Below, one piece after another: positions 37,001 to 44,966 of a stretch of 64,000 nucleotides of DNA. The stretch's first letter is position 1. Every line of letters starts with the position of its first letter. Source of the stretch: Bacteroidales bacterium (lineage in GTDB: Bacteria > Bacteroidota > Bacteroidia > Bacteroidales > Marinilabiliaceae); contig JAKSLE010000002.1 in NCBI GenBank assembly GCA_024401365.1, forward strand, positions 181,077 through 245,076, read 5' to 3'. The notes beneath the pieces are model-generated. The model had not been told where the DNA came from. It did no database searches and worked only from the letters and a program-made list of their open reading frames with translations. Both the position numbers and the translations under genes were made by a program.

Positions 37001-37249
37001 TCCTATAAAAGAGACCTTAATAGATGCATCAGCAGGGGTCATGATAGTATAATTACCATCGAGATCTGTTACAGTACCAGTAGTGGTACCATCCACGATA
37101 ACAGCAGCACCCACTATAGGTTGACCTGCATCGTCCAGCACGCGACCCGAAACCTTCTGTGTAGCGTTCTGCGCGTTTACGCCTAGCGCGAAAGCACAAA
37201 AGAGTGTCGTTGCCAAGAGCTTTTTGAAATTAATCTTGTTCATACTCAT
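34019..37249 (-). CDS. susC: SusC-like TonB-dependent outer membrane transporter
   Basis: 1076 residues. A signal peptide ends near VNAQ, followed by a carboxypeptidase-D-like domain (KVSGRVLDDAGQPIVGAAVI), the TonB-linked signature ELVVVGYGVQKK near 115, a plug domain (RIRGVGTINNSDPLYIVDGM, GAIYGARAANGVV) and a C-terminal 22-strand barrel. Either of two Met codons (residues 1 and 3) can start it. It imports beta-glucan oligosaccharides with SusD. It is the first gene of the locus. The upstream 276 bp, shared with the divergent MATE gene, carries repeated ATACGTC motifs that may bind a regulator; no regulator gene is adjacent in this window. Confidence 0.97.
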   Translation of the reverse strand: MSMNKINFKKLLATTLFCAFALGVNAQNATQKVSGRVLDDAGQPIVGAAVIVDGTTTGTVTDLDGNYTIMTPADASIKVSFIGYDDVLMPVNGRSTLDFTLSDAYTELDELVVVGYGVQKKSVVTASIAKVSSEDMNGKAPVRMENALKGLAAGVNVTSASGQPGSSPKVRIRGVGTINNSDPLYIVDGMPIEGGLDFVNPSDIESIEVLKDAASGAIYGARAANGVVMVTTKKGKEGRVNVNYNFSYGWQSAARRRDVTSATDYAILQNEMYINGGQEAVYADPYNLVDVNGDKIEGKGTDWQDLVFNDGAPVVNHDVSVAGASERVNYYFSLGSFDQEGIVGGNYDQSNYNRLTLRSNTMYNVMDDSSLRSFLNKLDATINLAYTRVKSTGISENTEFGSVLGSALYMAPVLPVSVRGTAAQEMKDNYAGYELFKDANGNPYTIPGFFGAFQEMNNPLALLAVPPTKNWSYKFVPYFAVDLQIWDNLKYHASYSADMSFWGYDAAVKSKYALSGNNRQEHTSATSSKSQGMVWQVENTLSYDKTIGDHSFNVVLGQSAFKNKSDYLGGSRWNLVNVDKPSIDYATGNYELSYDPDDPTVVTGATVQHSVWGGKNTEHRMSSLFARLSYNYMEKYMVQATVRRDGSSRFGTNNRYGVFPSVSVGWNVLNENFMEPVREYMSNIKIRASWGKNGNDNIGDFRYTTNTSMGSNALFGKNTVKFNGSKSNGLANPDLKWEESEQTNIGVDFGVLGNALTFSVDYYKKKTNGMLMTMPIPSYVGETKPIGNVGDMENSGVEFELGYKWKVSDINFAVKGNATYLKNELINLGNDTGYLDLDGVQGISGGGTRGSNGMPFPYFFGYKTAGVFQNVAEVQAYKNAKGDLIMPDAAPGDVRFVDVNGDGTITPDDRTDIGNGTPKWTFGLNFNADWKGVDFNLFLQGVQGADVLDATYRTDVYSGNYPTWMLDRWTGEGTSNKYPILRLGDEKNWQMSDLYVCDGSYLRLKNMSLGYTLPRELTRKVRVERFRVYVMAENLMTWTKYWGYDPEISSNATSLGVDRGVYPQARTFTVGLNLTL

Positions 37250-37287
37250 TTGTTAGATGTTCTTATTCGTAAATTCTTTTCATGAAG

Positions 37288-37302
37288 CATCGAAATTCGA
37301 TG
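37288..37302. promoter_or_regulatory. Palindrome upstream of susC
   Basis: CATCGAAATTCGATG, a 7-bp perfect inverted repeat around one base, 40-50 bp before the susC start codon. It lies inside the predicted 5' leader, so it may be an mRNA stem or an operator. Confidence 0.45.
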
Positions 37303-37354
37303 TGGCAAATTTGAAAGAACGTTAATAGTGTTGCAAGTTTTTTGGTATTCATTA

Positions 37355-37440
37355 ATACGTCAGGGGCGATTTATAGATACGTCAAAAATACGTCTACACT
37401 ATACAAACAATTGATTTTCAATATATTTAACTATACGTCA
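37355..37440. promoter_or_regulatory. Four ATACGTC direct repeats between susC and the MATE gene
   Basis: ATACGTCA at 37355, 37377 and 37433, and ATACGTCT at 37388. Start-to-start distances are 22, 11 and 45 bp, close to whole helical turns, so all sites would face the same side of the DNA. Two of them flank the predicted susC -7 box. This is what one expects of a regulator-binding array controlling the locus. Confidence 0.55.
37383..37390 (-). promoter_or_regulatory. Candidate -7 box of the beta-glucan locus
   Basis: TATTTTTG on the minus strand, matching TAnnTTTG, about 135 bp before susC and between two ATACGTC repeats. The leader would be about 125 nt. Confidence 0.45.
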
Positions 37441-37500
37441 TAAAATAATACCACAGAACAAGAGAGATAGAAATAAACATGAAATATTGACAAAAGGCAG

Positions 37501-37508
37501 TACATTTG
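37501..37508 (+). promoter_or_regulatory. -7 promoter box of the MATE gene
   Basis: TACATTTG, matching TAnnTTTG, 18 bp before the ATG at 37526. The leader would be nearly absent. Confidence 0.55.
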
Positions 37509-37525
37509 CATTGTAATATTTGAAT

Positions 37526-38878
37526 ATGAGTGACAAGAACATAGAATTATCCGACCATTTTGACTATAGGCGACTGCTCCGATTTACTGGACCGAGCATT
37601 ACGATGATGCTATTTCTGTCGGTTTATGGTGTAGTAGACGGCTTGATGGTATCGAATTATGTAGGTACTGTACCTTTTGCTGCATTAAATTTGATATGGC
37701 CGTACGTTGCTATTATAGGAGCCATAGGGTTTATGATGGGCACTGGAGGCAGTGCACTAGTTGCCAAAATCATGGGCGAAGGCGACATGGTAAAGGCACG
37801 TGGGGTATTCTCCTTTTTGGTTTACACTACTCTACTGATATCCATTCTAGGCGCAATATTTGGCTTGATATATATACGTCCCGTAGCGATATTCCTTGGA
37901 GCAGAAGGCTCTATGATAGAAGATTGCGTTGAATACGGGTCGATATTGCTATACCTTTTGCCCACCTATATCTTTCAGGTATTCTTCCAGTCGTTCCTAG
38001 TCACAGCCGAGAAACCCAAGTGGGGGATGTGGATAACCATTCTGGCCGGAGTAACGAACGCCGTACTCGACTACGTGTTTATAGCCATGTTTGAATGGGG
38101 CTTAGCTGGTGCGGCATGGGCCAGTGAAGCAGGCATGATAATAGCCAGTGTGATACCATTCCTATACTTTATAGGTGTAAGGAAGAAAAGTACGCGACCC
38201 AAGCTATACCTTGGTCGCCCCCACATAGACATGAAGGCTCTGTGGAAAGTCTGCTCGAATGGGCTATCGGAGTTCGTCATGAACATATCCATATCAGTTG
38301 TGAGCATGATATATATGTATCAGCTCATCAGATGGTCGGGAGAAAATGGCGTTTCGGCGTACGGCATCATGATGTATTTTGCGTTTATTTTCTGCTCGTT
38401 GTTCATTGGCTACAGTATGGGCATTGCTCCTGTGATCAGTTACCATTACGGGGCGCAGAACCATGACGAGCTCAAAAACCTATTCAGGAAGAGCACAAAA
38501 ATAATATTAACCTCAAGTTTTGTTGTAGTTTTACTATCGCAACTTTTTGCTGAGCAACTTGCGGGTGTTTTTGTGAGTTACGACCCTGAACTACATCAAC
38601 TGACGACCCATGCGCTGAGAATATATATGCTCTTTCTGCTAGTAGCTGGCATCAATACATTCTCCTCGGCGCTATTTACGGCGCTAAACAACGGACCTAT
38701 TTCGTGCCTTATTGCGCTCAGTCGCACTGTCATCTTTGAGGCAGGCAGTGTAATGATACTCCCTCAGTTTTTCGGCATGGAAGGCATTTGGTGGTCGGTA
38801 GTAGCAGGTGAAAGCATAGCGGTCTGCCTTGCAATTATTTTGATTAGAATTTACAAAGACAAATATCAGTATATATAA
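37526..38878 (+). CDS. MATE family efflux transporter
   Basis: 450 residues from the ATG at 37526; a TTG six bases earlier is possible but less likely. Twelve hydrophobic segments. The N-terminal half begins with a family-typical helix (RLLRFTGPSITMMLFLSVYG, VVDGLMVSNYVG), and GTGGSALVAKIMGEGD lies near residue 75. MATE proteins export drugs or metabolites in exchange for Na+ or H+. The stop codon (TAATG) overlaps the next gene's start by 1 bp, so the two proteins are coupled. The exported compound is unknown. Confidence 0.93.
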   Translation: MSDKNIELSDHFDYRRLLRFTGPSITMMLFLSVYGVVDGLMVSNYVGTVPFAALNLIWPYVAIIGAIGFMMGTGGSALVAKIMGEGDMVKARGVFSFLVYTTLLISILGAIFGLIYIRPVAIFLGAEGSMIEDCVEYGSILLYLLPTYIFQVFFQSFLVTAEKPKWGMWITILAGVTNAVLDYVFIAMFEWGLAGAAWASEAGMIIASVIPFLYFIGVRKKSTRPKLYLGRPHIDMKALWKVCSNGLSEFVMNISISVVSMIYMYQLIRWSGENGVSAYGIMMYFAFIFCSLFIGYSMGIAPVISYHYGAQNHDELKNLFRKSTKIILTSSFVVVLLSQLFAEQLAGVFVSYDPELHQLTTHALRIYMLFLLVAGINTFSSALFTALNNGPISCLIALSRTVIFEAGSVMILPQFFGMEGIWWSVVAGESIAVCLAIILIRIYKDKYQYI

Positions 38879-39336
38879 TGGAAGATAATATACAATTAAA
38901 CGCCCACAACAAAGAAGAATATCCTCCGATGCATACGGCGGAGCACATTATAAATGGGCTGATGAACAAGAAATATGGTTGTGGCAGGGCATTTTCGGCG
39001 CATATTGAGAAGAAAAAATCGAAGGTTGATTACCATTTAGACCATGAGTTGACGCAAGACGAGCTTAAGGCCATAGAGGCAGAAGTCAACGACGTCATCA
39101 AGCAAGACATGGAAGTGTGGACTGAGTATGCCAAGAAAGAAGATATGGCTGGGCGATTTGACCTGACAAGATTGCCTGACGACGCCAGTGAGACGGTAAG
39201 GATAGTACACGTAGGAGACTATGACGAATGTCTATGTGTGGGGCTACATGTGGGAAGGACATCCGAGATAGGCGAATTCAGGATTAGCAGCGGAAGTTGG
39301 AAAGAGGGAGTACAAAGAATAGTTTTCAGAGTCTGA
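38878..39336 (+). CDS. AlaX-like alanyl-tRNA editing domain protein
   Basis: 152 residues, consisting of a free-standing tRNA_SAD domain. The zinc-binding residues of the AlaRS editing site are visible: HTAEH (His19, His23) and the Cys-x-x-x-His pair Cys120/His124 in CVGLH. Stand-alone AlaX proteins hydrolyse mischarged tRNA(Ala) (Ser- or Gly-tRNA). This one lacks the Gly-rich insert of AlaX-M/L and is short. Its start overlaps the MATE gene stop by 1 bp. Why an editing protein is coupled to an exporter is not obvious; a shared role in handling a toxic amino acid is one idea. Confidence 0.8.
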   Translation: MEDNIQLNAHNKEEYPPMHTAEHIINGLMNKKYGCGRAFSAHIEKKKSKVDYHLDHELTQDELKAIEAEVNDVIKQDMEVWTEYAKKEDMAGRFDLTRLPDDASETVRIVHVGDYDECLCVGLHVGRTSEIGEFRISSGSWKEGVQRIVFRV

Positions 39337-39404
39337 CTTAGGGCGCTGAAAAGTACTCTATACTCAAATAATGAAAATATAATCTTTATATATTACGCAC
39401 AACC

Positions 39405-39467
39405 CCTCTCTGTATAGTGCCTGTATAGTGCGTGGTTATATAGAGCGTATATAGAGTGTCATGGGGG
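39405..39467 (+). repeat. Dispersed intergenic repeat, copy F
   Basis: Contains CTGTATAGTGCCTGTATAGT, then TATATAGAGCGTATATAGAG and TGTCATGG. The 20-bp middle segment is identical in copy G (52.9 kb). The copy occupies most of the gap between the AlaX-like gene and the phosphatase gene. Confidence 0.7.
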
Positions 39468-39513
39468 AATAAATCATTATTAGAATTAAGATGTCGGGCA
39501 GGGGTATTGGGCA

Positions 39514-42500
39514 TTATATACGGACGCCCAATACCAAGACATCGTCGGTTTGAGGAGTAGTACCTCGGTAGTCATCAAATGTTTTGTTGATTATATCATT
39601 CTGCTCAACCATGCTCTTGTCGGCCATTGAATGGAGCATAGAACGGAATCGGGACAACTTGAACTTTGAGATATCAGCCCCACCGAACTGATCGGTATAA
39701 CCATCTGTGAAAGCATAAACCATGTCGCCTTTTGACAACTGGAAGGTATTATTGGTATATGAGTCCTTCAGGTGGGCGAAGTGGGTACTTACAGGTACTT
39801 TATCGCCCTGCAACTCAGTCAATTCGCCATTGTGAACGATGACAAGGCGACTATTAGCACCGGCGAACTCCAAGAGATTAGTCTCGCTATCCACTACAAA
39901 GACTGTGGCATCCATACCATCCTGATTATTAACCAGTTCATCGCTCTGGTTCAAGTTAGCTATGATATGGTCGCGCATTTCGCTCAATATCTCGGCAGGA
40001 TCCTGGGTATTAGCAATCACCTGTCGGAAGAAAGATATACCCAGCATACTCAGGAAGCCACCCGATACGCCATGACCGGTACAATCCGCCACGATACACA
40101 ACTTCTTGGTACCGAAAGAGGCGACGATATAGAAATCGCCACTTACGATACTATGAGGACGGTACATGATGAAATGCTCGGGGAATATCTGCAAAATTTT
40201 ATTGCGAGGAGTGAGGGCTGCCATCTGGATGTATGAGGCGTAATTGATATTACTCATAATCTCATGATCCTTCTGGCGCACATCAGCTGTTCGCTCATCC
40301 ACCATACGCTCCAGTTGCTCGTTTTCTCTCTTAAGTTTCTTGCTATAGAGGATCATTGACTCGTAAATAACGAAGGCTGCTATAATGAGATATACGAGGT
40401 ATGCCCATATAGAACGATAGAATGGAGGGGTAATAATAAAGGTATATGAACTAATTGAGCTCTCTACCCCCAGCGCATTTCGTGCCTTGACGCGGAAAGT
40501 ATACTCCCCCTCGTGCAGATTAGTAAAATTAGTGATATGACCCCTTCCCCATTCGCTCCACTTTTCGCCGTTACCCTCAAGGATGAACGAGAACTCCATA
40601 TTTGGCTCCTGATCATAACAAGCTGCAGAGTAAATGAAAGTTAAGTTTGCATCTTCGTAAGCTATAGTAGGTATCTGTTTTGCATTCTGGGTCAGTGACA
40701 AATGTCCGTTATCGTCATAAAATGCTCCATAGAATATGGTACTATCTTTGGTAGAGACCTTTCTTACCAAGGCATTATAATCATAGTACGATATTTTGGC
40801 ATCTTCGCGCAACTTACGGAACTGCAAATCTGTCTGATAGACATAGACATTATTTGTAGAGAAGAAGTAGATGGTAGAATTCTGGACATCAGTCCACACA
40901 TCAGTAATAATCTTGTCGCACAATTCCGAGTAAGGCAACTTAATATACTCATACTGAGTAGGATCTGCTTCGGAAGGGATGATAAAACCCTTTTCATTGG
41001 GACCACAAACAAAAAATCCATTACCATAGACATACATCTGAATGTTTTCATAGTTGATGTCGGGCATTTTGATATTTTCATTTGGAATAGAGAAAGTATC
41101 ATCAAGCTTATTCCATTGGAGAATAGTCTTTGTTGCAGGATCAAAAACTGAAGGCTCAGGCATATTCAGGATAAGAGAAGAGCCCTTAGGTCGGAAACAC
41201 ACCACGGTCTCCAAAGTTTTGGGATCGACCCTATATACATCTTTGGTGTAACAAAGGATCCAATAATAGCCATCCTTGTAGTAACACGTATTTATATCTA
41301 CATCGGCCGGCAATTCTATGCTTTGAACATTCTTTAATTTATGAGATGGTGTTATGGTGTACTTATTGATGGTATTATACCACAGACAGACAACAGAGTT
41401 ATCCTCGGGATTCTGGAAAGTAGAATTATAAGGGACTCCCTCGGCCAGGTAAGCCTTGCCATCCTCCACCAAATAGATACCGACGTCGGTAAGAATCATC
41501 AAGCCATTCTTGCCTGTATGCGGATTATAGTACTTACTCATGTCGTAGGAGACTCCGCAGTGTTCGGTATTTGGCATTCGCTTAAATGTGTAAAAGCCAT
41601 TCTCCTCGCGTACTCTGTGGAAAATACCTGCAGTAGAGCTACAATAGACATTACCGTCGCATACGCCTATAGCTGTAACGCGGCTACCTATAGCAGAGAC
41701 ATCATTGAGTTTACGTATAGGCGAGCGCATATTTACGCGAGACAAAGTCCAGTTGGTACCCCACAAATGTCCGTCGCTCTCGGAATAATACATACTTGTA
41801 GCGAAATTTTCGCCCAATCCTGTATGGGTACCATACATTTCTGTGACATTGTAGAGCGAATCGAATACGCAGATACCTGCCAAATCTATGGCACCGCGAG
41901 TAGAAACTGCGAATTGGTTATCGGGCAAAGATATCAATTTATCGAACTGACCTGAGCTTCGGATATCGTCGGAGAATACGCCCAGACGGACCTCACGCAT
42001 TTTGTGAGAAGTTTTATCGTAAGCCTCGAGATGGGTATCGCAAGTAAACAGTATGTCCCTAGAATTGATCTGTTCAGCATCGAGAAGTAGTCTGACTGGC
42101 TGTGCGAAACGTACACCTGCATAAACAGCTGTATCTCGTTTTATCAATATCAGCGAGTCTGTGCTTGAGGTAATATTATTGTTGCCAAAGATAATCTCTC
42201 GTGCCTTATAGTTGGGATTCCACTTTGATGCTGTATTTCTCTTCTTGTCGTAGGCCACTGCGTTTGCACGCCCCATAAAGAAGACGCTATCGTTTCTGAA
42301 TCGGATTTCGTCATCCAGGAAAACTATGTCATCTATCAGCGACTTTAAAGAATGAAATACCTGCTGACCCTTTTCGTCAGGTGACAAATAACCGAAATCG
42401 TCTGAATAAGCTACGTATACTACGCCATCGGAGGGGTCTACTGCTACAGACATAGGCGACCCGTGGTCATTAACCTTATTCCATGTAAAGCCATCGTACT

Positions 42501-42693
42501 CATATAAGCCATCCATGGAACTGAGATATATCACGCCTCGGAAATCTTGAGTGACGCTCCAACACTGAGATGTAGAAACGCCTGCCAACTCGGTATCATA
42601 ATTGTGTATGAAGCGGGCGCCGTACTGATTGTACTGCGCGATGGACAACACCTGAACAAAAAGACAAACAATTATGGAGGTTATATACTTCAT
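39514..42693 (-). CDS. Periplasmic propeller sensor with SpoIIE/PP2C phosphatase domain
   Basis: 1059 residues from the ATG at 42693, chosen because it opens into a signal peptide (SIIVCLFVQVLSIAQ); an upstream Met at 42774 would add 27 unlikely residues. Residues about 25-690 are repeated two-component-regulator-type propeller strands (CWSVTQDFRGVIYLSSMDGL, YEYDGFTW). Then come a Y_Y_Y domain (about 700-770: GEYTFRVKARNALG), one membrane helix (about 775-797), a short coiled coil (LKRENEQLERMVDERT), and a PP2C-type phosphatase (about 840-1059) with VSGDFY, VADCTGHGVSGGFLS, FTDGYTDQFGG and QTDDVLVLG. It would sense an external signal and dephosphorylate a cytoplasmic target, probably an anti-sigma antagonist. 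No target gene is adjacent. Confidence 0.88.
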   Translation of the reverse strand: MKYITSIIVCLFVQVLSIAQYNQYGARFIHNYDTELAGVSTSQCWSVTQDFRGVIYLSSMDGLYEYDGFTWNKVNDHGSPMSVAVDPSDGVVYVAYSDDFGYLSPDEKGQQVFHSLKSLIDDIVFLDDEIRFRNDSVFFMGRANAVAYDKKRNTASKWNPNYKAREIIFGNNNITSSTDSLILIKRDTAVYAGVRFAQPVRLLLDAEQINSRDILFTCDTHLEAYDKTSHKMREVRLGVFSDDIRSSGQFDKLISLPDNQFAVSTRGAIDLAGICVFDSLYNVTEMYGTHTGLGENFATSMYYSESDGHLWGTNWTLSRVNMRSPIRKLNDVSAIGSRVTAIGVCDGNVYCSSTAGIFHRVREENGFYTFKRMPNTEHCGVSYDMSKYYNPHTGKNGLMILTDVGIYLVEDGKAYLAEGVPYNSTFQNPEDNSVVCLWYNTINKYTITPSHKLKNVQSIELPADVDINTCYYKDGYYWILCYTKDVYRVDPKTLETVVCFRPKGSSLILNMPEPSVFDPATKTILQWNKLDDTFSIPNENIKMPDINYENIQMYVYGNGFFVCGPNEKGFIIPSEADPTQYEYIKLPYSELCDKIITDVWTDVQNSTIYFFSTNNVYVYQTDLQFRKLREDAKISYYDYNALVRKVSTKDSTIFYGAFYDDNGHLSLTQNAKQIPTIAYEDANLTFIYSAACYDQEPNMEFSFILEGNGEKWSEWGRGHITNFTNLHEGEYTFRVKARNALGVESSISSYTFIITPPFYRSIWAYLVYLIIAAFVIYESMILYSKKLKRENEQLERMVDERTADVRQKDHEIMSNINYASYIQMAALTPRNKILQIFPEHFIMYRPHSIVSGDFYIVASFGTKKLCIVADCTGHGVSGGFLSMLGISFFRQVIANTQDPAEILSEMRDHIIANLNQSDELVNNQDGMDATVFVVDSETNLLEFAGANSRLVIVHNGELTELQGDKVPVSTHFAHLKDSYTNNTFQLSKGDMVYAFTDGYTDQFGGADISKFKLSRFRSMLHSMADKSMVEQNDIINKTFDDYRGTTPQTDDVLVLGVRI

Positions 42694-42826
42694 TGGCTGG
42701 TAGTGAATTCTATAGTTATTACGGAATTTTGAACATTTAGTTACTATTACAAGCGGTAGAAGCAGAAATAGCACAAATCAACAATTTATTAAGTAAATAA
42801 CGTATTTATAGTTAATTTTCATCGGT

Positions 42827-42860
42827 TTTGCGCTCCGAGAAGGAAAAATTGTTACTTTTG
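42827..42860 (+). promoter_or_regulatory. Promoter of ddh
   Basis: TTTG (-33) at 42827 and TACTTTTG (-7) at 42853, separated by 22 bp; start codon at 42898. Confidence 0.65.
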
Positions 42861-42897
42861 CGCTCATAAATTGAATTAAATATAAGAACTGAAACTT

Positions 42898-43797
42898 ATG
42901 GGCAAGATAAAAGCAGCAGTAGTTGGCTATGGAAATATTGGCCGCTACACAATTGAGGCTCTTGAAGCAGCTCCAGATTTTGAAATTGCAGGTGTAGTAC
43001 GTCGTAATGGCGATGCTGACAAACCAGCAGAGTTGGCAAACTACAAGGTTGTAAAGAATATTGAGGAGCTCGGCAAGGTAGATGTAGCTATCTTGGCAAC
43101 TCCAACTCGTAGCGTTGAGGAGTACGCAAAGAAAATCCTCGCTATGGGTATCAACACAGTAGACAGCTTCGATATCCACACTTCTATTCTTGATCTTCGC
43201 CGCAACCTCACTCCAGTAGCAAAGGAGCACAAGGCTGTTTCGATTATCTCTGCAGGTTGGGACCCAGGTTCTGACTCTATCGTTCGTACTTTGATGCAGA
43301 GTCTTGCGCCTAAGGGTTTGTCGTACACCAACTTCGGTCCTGGCCGTTCAATGGGTCACTCAGTATGTGTACGTTCTAAGGCAGGTGTTAAGGATGCTCT
43401 CTCAATGACAATTCCTGTAGGCGAAGGTATCCACCGCCGTATGGTATATGTAGAGCTTGAGGATGGTGCTGATTTGGCCGAGGTTACAAAGGCTATTAAG
43501 GCTGACCCATATTTCGCTAATGACGAGACACACGTATTCAAGGTAGACAGCGTTGACGAGCTCAATGATGTAGGCCATGGTGTAAACCTCGTTCGTAAGG
43601 GTGTATCTGGCAAGACACACAACCAGTTGTTTGAGTTCAACATGAAGATCAACAACCCAGCCCTTACAGCTCAGGTATTGGTTAACGTTGCACGTGCTTC
43701 TATGAAGCAGCAGCCAGGTTGCTACACAATGATTGAGATTCCTGTAATCGACATGTTGCCAGGCGACCGCGAGGAGTTGATTGCACATCTCGTGTAA
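42898..43797 (+). CDS. ddh: meso-Diaminopimelate dehydrogenase
   Basis: 299 residues. It begins with the NADP-binding Rossmann motif KIKAAVVGYGNIGRYTIEAL, followed by VVRRNGDADKP near residue 34. Family landmarks visible are ATPTRSVEEYAKKI near 70, DSFDIH near 92, SIISAGWDPGSDSIVR near 117 and FGPGRSMGHS near 145. It makes meso-DAP for lysine and peptidoglycan directly from tetrahydrodipicolinate and ammonia, the one-step route used by many Bacteroidetes. It is monocistronic, with its own promoter and a strong terminator. Confidence 0.96.
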   Translation: MGKIKAAVVGYGNIGRYTIEALEAAPDFEIAGVVRRNGDADKPAELANYKVVKNIEELGKVDVAILATPTRSVEEYAKKILAMGINTVDSFDIHTSILDLRRNLTPVAKEHKAVSIISAGWDPGSDSIVRTLMQSLAPKGLSYTNFGPGRSMGHSVCVRSKAGVKDALSMTIPVGEGIHRRMVYVELEDGADLAEVTKAIKADPYFANDETHVFKVDSVDELNDVGHGVNLVRKGVSGKTHNQLFEFNMKINNPALTAQVLVNVARASMKQQPGCYTMIEIPVIDMLPGDREELIAHLV

Positions 43798-43825
43798 GAT
43801 TATTCTGAACAAACACAATAAAAAG

Positions 43826-43859
43826 ACACCCGGGACGACGAAATCGCTGTCCCGGGTGT
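43826..43859. terminator. Bidirectional terminator between ddh and the TPM gene
   Basis: Arms ACACCCGGGACGACG and CGCTGTCCCGGGTGT around a short loop; T-rich on the plus-strand 3' side (TTTATTTTTC) and A-rich on the other side. It serves ddh (+) and the LemA/TPM operon (-). Confidence 0.88.
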
Positions 43860-43882
43860 TTTATTTTTCAGTTATAGAGGAT

Positions 43883-44314
43883 TTACTCCTCGCCAAAAGA
43901 TATTGCGTTTGGCAACTCGTTGACATCATCACGCTGATAAGGAAAAAACTCCTGAAGCTTCTCTCCGCAGCGACGTACGCCGTTGCATAAGCCTTCGACA
44001 AACTCTCCCTTGCGGAATTTAGCCTCCATCTCTGCCGCTACGTCATCCCAAAAATTCTTTGGGACCTTAGTATCTATACCGGCGTCGCCTAGAACAGCGA
44101 ACTTACGGGTCTCGTATGCGAAATAAAAGAGCACTCCGTTACGAAGTTGCGTCTTATGCATCTCGAGTTTTTCGAAAGTGCGTACAGCAACGTCCATGAC
44201 ATCACCCTCGCACGTCCGGTCGATATGCACCCTTATCTCGCCCGAGCATTTGAGTTCTGCCTCCTCAATAGCCTTTTCTATAACCTTGCATTCGGCTTCT
44301 GAAAACATGCTCAT
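43883..44314 (-). CDS. TPM-domain protein (short, soluble)
   Basis: 143 residues without signal peptide or membrane segment. It matches the short TPM_phosphatase proteins encoded with LemA: EAECKVIEKAIEEAELKCSG at the N-terminus, EIRVHID, and a conserved GVLFYFAYETRKFAVLGDAGID centre near residue 85. It lies 15 bp after lemA. The LemA-TPM pairing is very common in Bacteroidetes and suggests a shared membrane-associated role, still undefined. It differs from the two larger glycine-tailed TPM proteins in this window, which have signal peptides. Confidence 0.88.
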   Translation of the reverse strand: MSMFSEAECKVIEKAIEEAELKCSGEIRVHIDRTCEGDVMDVAVRTFEKLEMHKTQLRNGVLFYFAYETRKFAVLGDAGIDTKVPKNFWDDVAAEMEAKFRKGEFVEGLCNGVRRCGEKLQEFFPYQRDDVNELPNAISFGEE

Positions 44315-44329
44315 AAGGCTTTGGGGATA

Positions 44330-44899
44330 TTAGAATTCTACCTTTGGAGCCTCTGCAGCACCTTCATTAGCCTCGAAGTATGGCTTTGACTTAAAGTCGA
44401 ACCAACCAGCAATGAAATTGTTAGGGAACTGACGGATGTATGTATTATACTCACGAGCAGTATCATTGAACTTCTTGCGCTCAACTGCGATACGGTTTTC
44501 TGTACCCTCCAACTGCGACTGCAGCTCGCGGAAATTCTCATTTGCCTTAAGGTCTGGATACGACTCCTGTACTACAAGAAGACGAGAAAGAGCCTGTGAA
44601 AGACCATCCTGTGCCTTCTGGAAAGCCTTGAGGTTCTCCTCTGTAAGAGAAGATGCGTCTATTGTAGTGCTTGTAGCCTTTGAGCGAGCCTCTACTACAC
44701 TTTGGAGTGTCTCTGACTCGTGAGCTGCATAGCCCTTAACTGTTGCTACAAGATTTGGGATGAGATCGGCACGACGCTGGTATACGTTCTCAACCTGAGC
44801 CCACTGCGCATCCACAGCCTCTTGCTTTTCAATCATAGTGTTGTACCCACAACTTGTAAAGAATGGTACAAGAAGAAGATAAAGAAGTAATTTTTTCAT
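44330..44899 (-). CDS. lemA: LemA family protein
   Basis: 189 residues. A hydrophobic N-terminus (LLLYLLLVPFFTSCGY) includes a lipobox-like FTSC, so it may be a lipoprotein or single-pass membrane protein. The helical LemA domain contains AVDAQWAQVENVYQRRADLIPNLV (positions about 28-52), SEVRSKA-like VEARSKA near 70, and the C-terminal ARxYNxxIRxFPNNxxAxxFxF pattern (REYNTYIRQFPNNFIAGWFDF). First gene of the LemA-TPM operon. Molecular role unknown. Confidence 0.94.
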   Translation of the reverse strand: MKKLLLYLLLVPFFTSCGYNTMIEKQEAVDAQWAQVENVYQRRADLIPNLVATVKGYAAHESETLQSVVEARSKATSTTIDASSLTEENLKAFQKAQDGLSQALSRLLVVQESYPDLKANENFRELQSQLEGTENRIAVERKKFNDTAREYNTYIRQFPNNFIAGWFDFKSKPYFEANEGAAEAPKVEF

Positions 44900-44931
44900 C
44901 TTGATAATTAGTTTTTACTTGTTCAATAGTG

Positions 44932-44939
44932 CGAAGGTA
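44932..44939 (-). promoter_or_regulatory. Possible -7 box of the lemA operon
   Basis: TACCTTCG on the minus strand, one mismatch to TAnnTTTG, 33 bp before the lemA start codon. Confidence 0.4.
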
Positions 44940-44966
44940 TAAATAATTTTCATTAATTGTTCAATA

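Noticed and set aside
42694-42774. Upstream start for the propeller phosphatase
   Set aside because: The added 27 residues have no similarity to family starts, and the ATG at 42693 opens into a signal peptide.
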